A stretch of DNA of 13,817 bases, taken from Methanosarcinales archaeon (GTDB lineage Archaea; Halobacteriota; Methanosarcinia; Methanosarcinales; Methanogasteraceae). The DNA is taken from the NCBI GenBank assembly GCA_030594905.1, contig JAUVEF010000010.1, forward strand, positions 1 to 13,817. The letters are read 5' to 3'. The notes beneath the pieces were generated by a model. The model made no database searches, had not been told where the DNA came from, and saw nothing but the letters and a program-made list of their open reading frames with translations. This document shows, in pieces, positions 13,442 through 13,817 of the stretch. Within the stretch, counting starts at the first letter, position 1. Each line of letters starts with the position of its first letter. A program made the translations under genes and the position numbers.

Positions 13442-13495
13442 ATGAAATGCCGGGACCTGTCACAGCATCACCAACACAGGGTCATCGCATTTTAT
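13442..13495. repeat. Nested inverted repeats upstream of leuC-leuD
   Basis: The outer arms, ATGAAATGC (13442-13450) and GCATTTTAT (13487-13495), pair over nine positions with one G-T. Inside them GACC (13454-13457) pairs with GGTC (13480-13483), and TGT (13458-13460) with ACA (13476-13478). The element sits just upstream of the proximal TATA box and overlaps the distal one, so it could be an operator or an RNA structure controlling the operon. Confidence 0.35.
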
Positions 13496-13535
13496 AGCAA
13501 GATCACTTACCGAACAGATAAGAGATCGGCGTCCG

Positions 13536-13544
13536 TTTTAAGTA
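13536..13544 (+). promoter_or_regulatory. TATA-like box before a possible 46-codon gene
   Basis: TTTTAAGTA is centred about 30 bases before the ATG at 13570. This is the same spacing as for other leaderless genes in the window. Confidence 0.3.
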
Positions 13545-13569
13545 TCGTGACGACTGCATTGCTGATCGC

Positions 13570-13710
13570 ATGAAACTTATGCGATCCATAAGGCAGTCTT
13601 TCAATAGCCTTGTTGGTATGGCTACTGACGAACTTAATCTTGAGCGCAACAGCGAGGTGGTGGGTATGGGATCGCTATGTACAGGCTCCGTACTTAAGTC
13701 CGGGGTTTAG
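13570..13710 (+). CDS. Possible small protein, 46 residues, unknown
   Basis: ATG 13570 opens a frame ending in TAG at 13708-13710. The product begins MKLMRSIRQSFNSLVGMATD and ends VGMGSLCTGSVLKSGV, a balanced amino-acid composition with no hydrophobic helix and one cysteine. A TATA-like sequence sits about 30 bases upstream of the ATG. The frame is also open for about 16 codons before the ATG, with a protein-like translation (RFKYRDDCIADR), so it may instead be the tail of a decayed larger gene. I recognise no family. It is divergent from the leuC-leuD operon. Confidence 0.3.
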   Translation: MKLMRSIRQSFNSLVGMATDELNLERNSEVVGMGSLCTGSVLKSGV

Positions 13711-13748
13711 TGACTTCGGGAGACTGACATGAGTGTTACGCGGAGGTC

Positions 13749-13787
13749 GGGTTGGGTCACGTGGGTGAAAGGGTTTTGTGGGGTGGG
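13749..13787 (+). other. G-rich tract, possible G-quadruplex
   Basis: Runs GGG-TT-GGG-TCACGT-GGG-TGAAA-GGG, followed by TTTTGTG-GGG-T-GGG, meet the four-run pattern with loops of 2-7 bases. The rest of 13711-13817 shows no gene. Confidence 0.35.
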
Positions 13788-13817
13788 TTGATATCAGAGA
13801 ATATTGTTAAGTTATCT

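Overview
The window reads as chromosomal DNA of a euryarchaeon, most likely a methanogen or a methanogen-related lineage (Methanosarcinales, Syntrophoarchaeales or ANME type; the exact genus cannot be told from this sequence). The evidence is an archaeal MCM helicase, an Era-like GTPase paired with a DUF2073 protein, a RuvC/RNase H-like archaeal protein, tRNA genes without encoded CCA, and TATA-like boxes about 26-32 bases upstream of start codons. First genes of transcription units mostly look leaderless. Several downstream genes carry clear Shine-Dalgarno motifs (GGAGG, AGGAG, AGGTGAT).

Layout, left to right. (1) 1-246: the 3' end of a SAM-dependent methyltransferase. (2) 247-2500: an accessory-looking stretch. 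It holds a possible gene remnant, an AT-rich gene for a five-helix membrane protein with a C-terminal beta-rich domain, and a minus-strand cluster of a YgiT/MqsA-like zinc-ribbon protein, a RelB/Phd-like antitoxin and a RelE-family toxin. (3) 2523-5786: an MFS transporter and the MCM replicative helicase, divergent and apparently sharing one TATA element. (4) 5787-6515: about 730 bases without a convincing gene, with a G-quadruplex-forming tract enclosed by an inverted repeat. (5) 6516-8323, minus strand: argininosuccinate lyase and genes for tRNA-Gly(GCC), tRNA-Phe(GAA) and tRNA-Ile(GAU). (6) 8480-9238, plus strand: cobalt-precorrin-3/precorrin-3B C17-methyltransferase. (7) 9263-11060+, minus strand: DUF2073 protein, Era-like GTPase and an RNase H-fold protein. 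(8) 11118-11615: intergenic DNA with hairpin repeats. (9) 11616-13395, minus strand: small and large subunits of an isopropylmalate dehydratase/homoaconitase-type enzyme. (10) 13396-13817: promoter region with nested inverted repeats, a possible 46-codon gene and a G-rich tract.

Most genes are housekeeping: replication (MCM), arginine synthesis (argH), corrinoid synthesis (cbiH/cobJ), and leucine or 2-oxoacid chain elongation (leuC/leuD type). The least understood parts are the GTPase-DUF2073 pair, the RNase H-fold protein with no standard start codon at its apparent N-terminus, the five-helix membrane protein, and a dispersed hairpin repeat whose two copies differ by compensatory changes. 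I saw no CRISPR array, rRNA gene, intact insertion sequence or obvious prophage.
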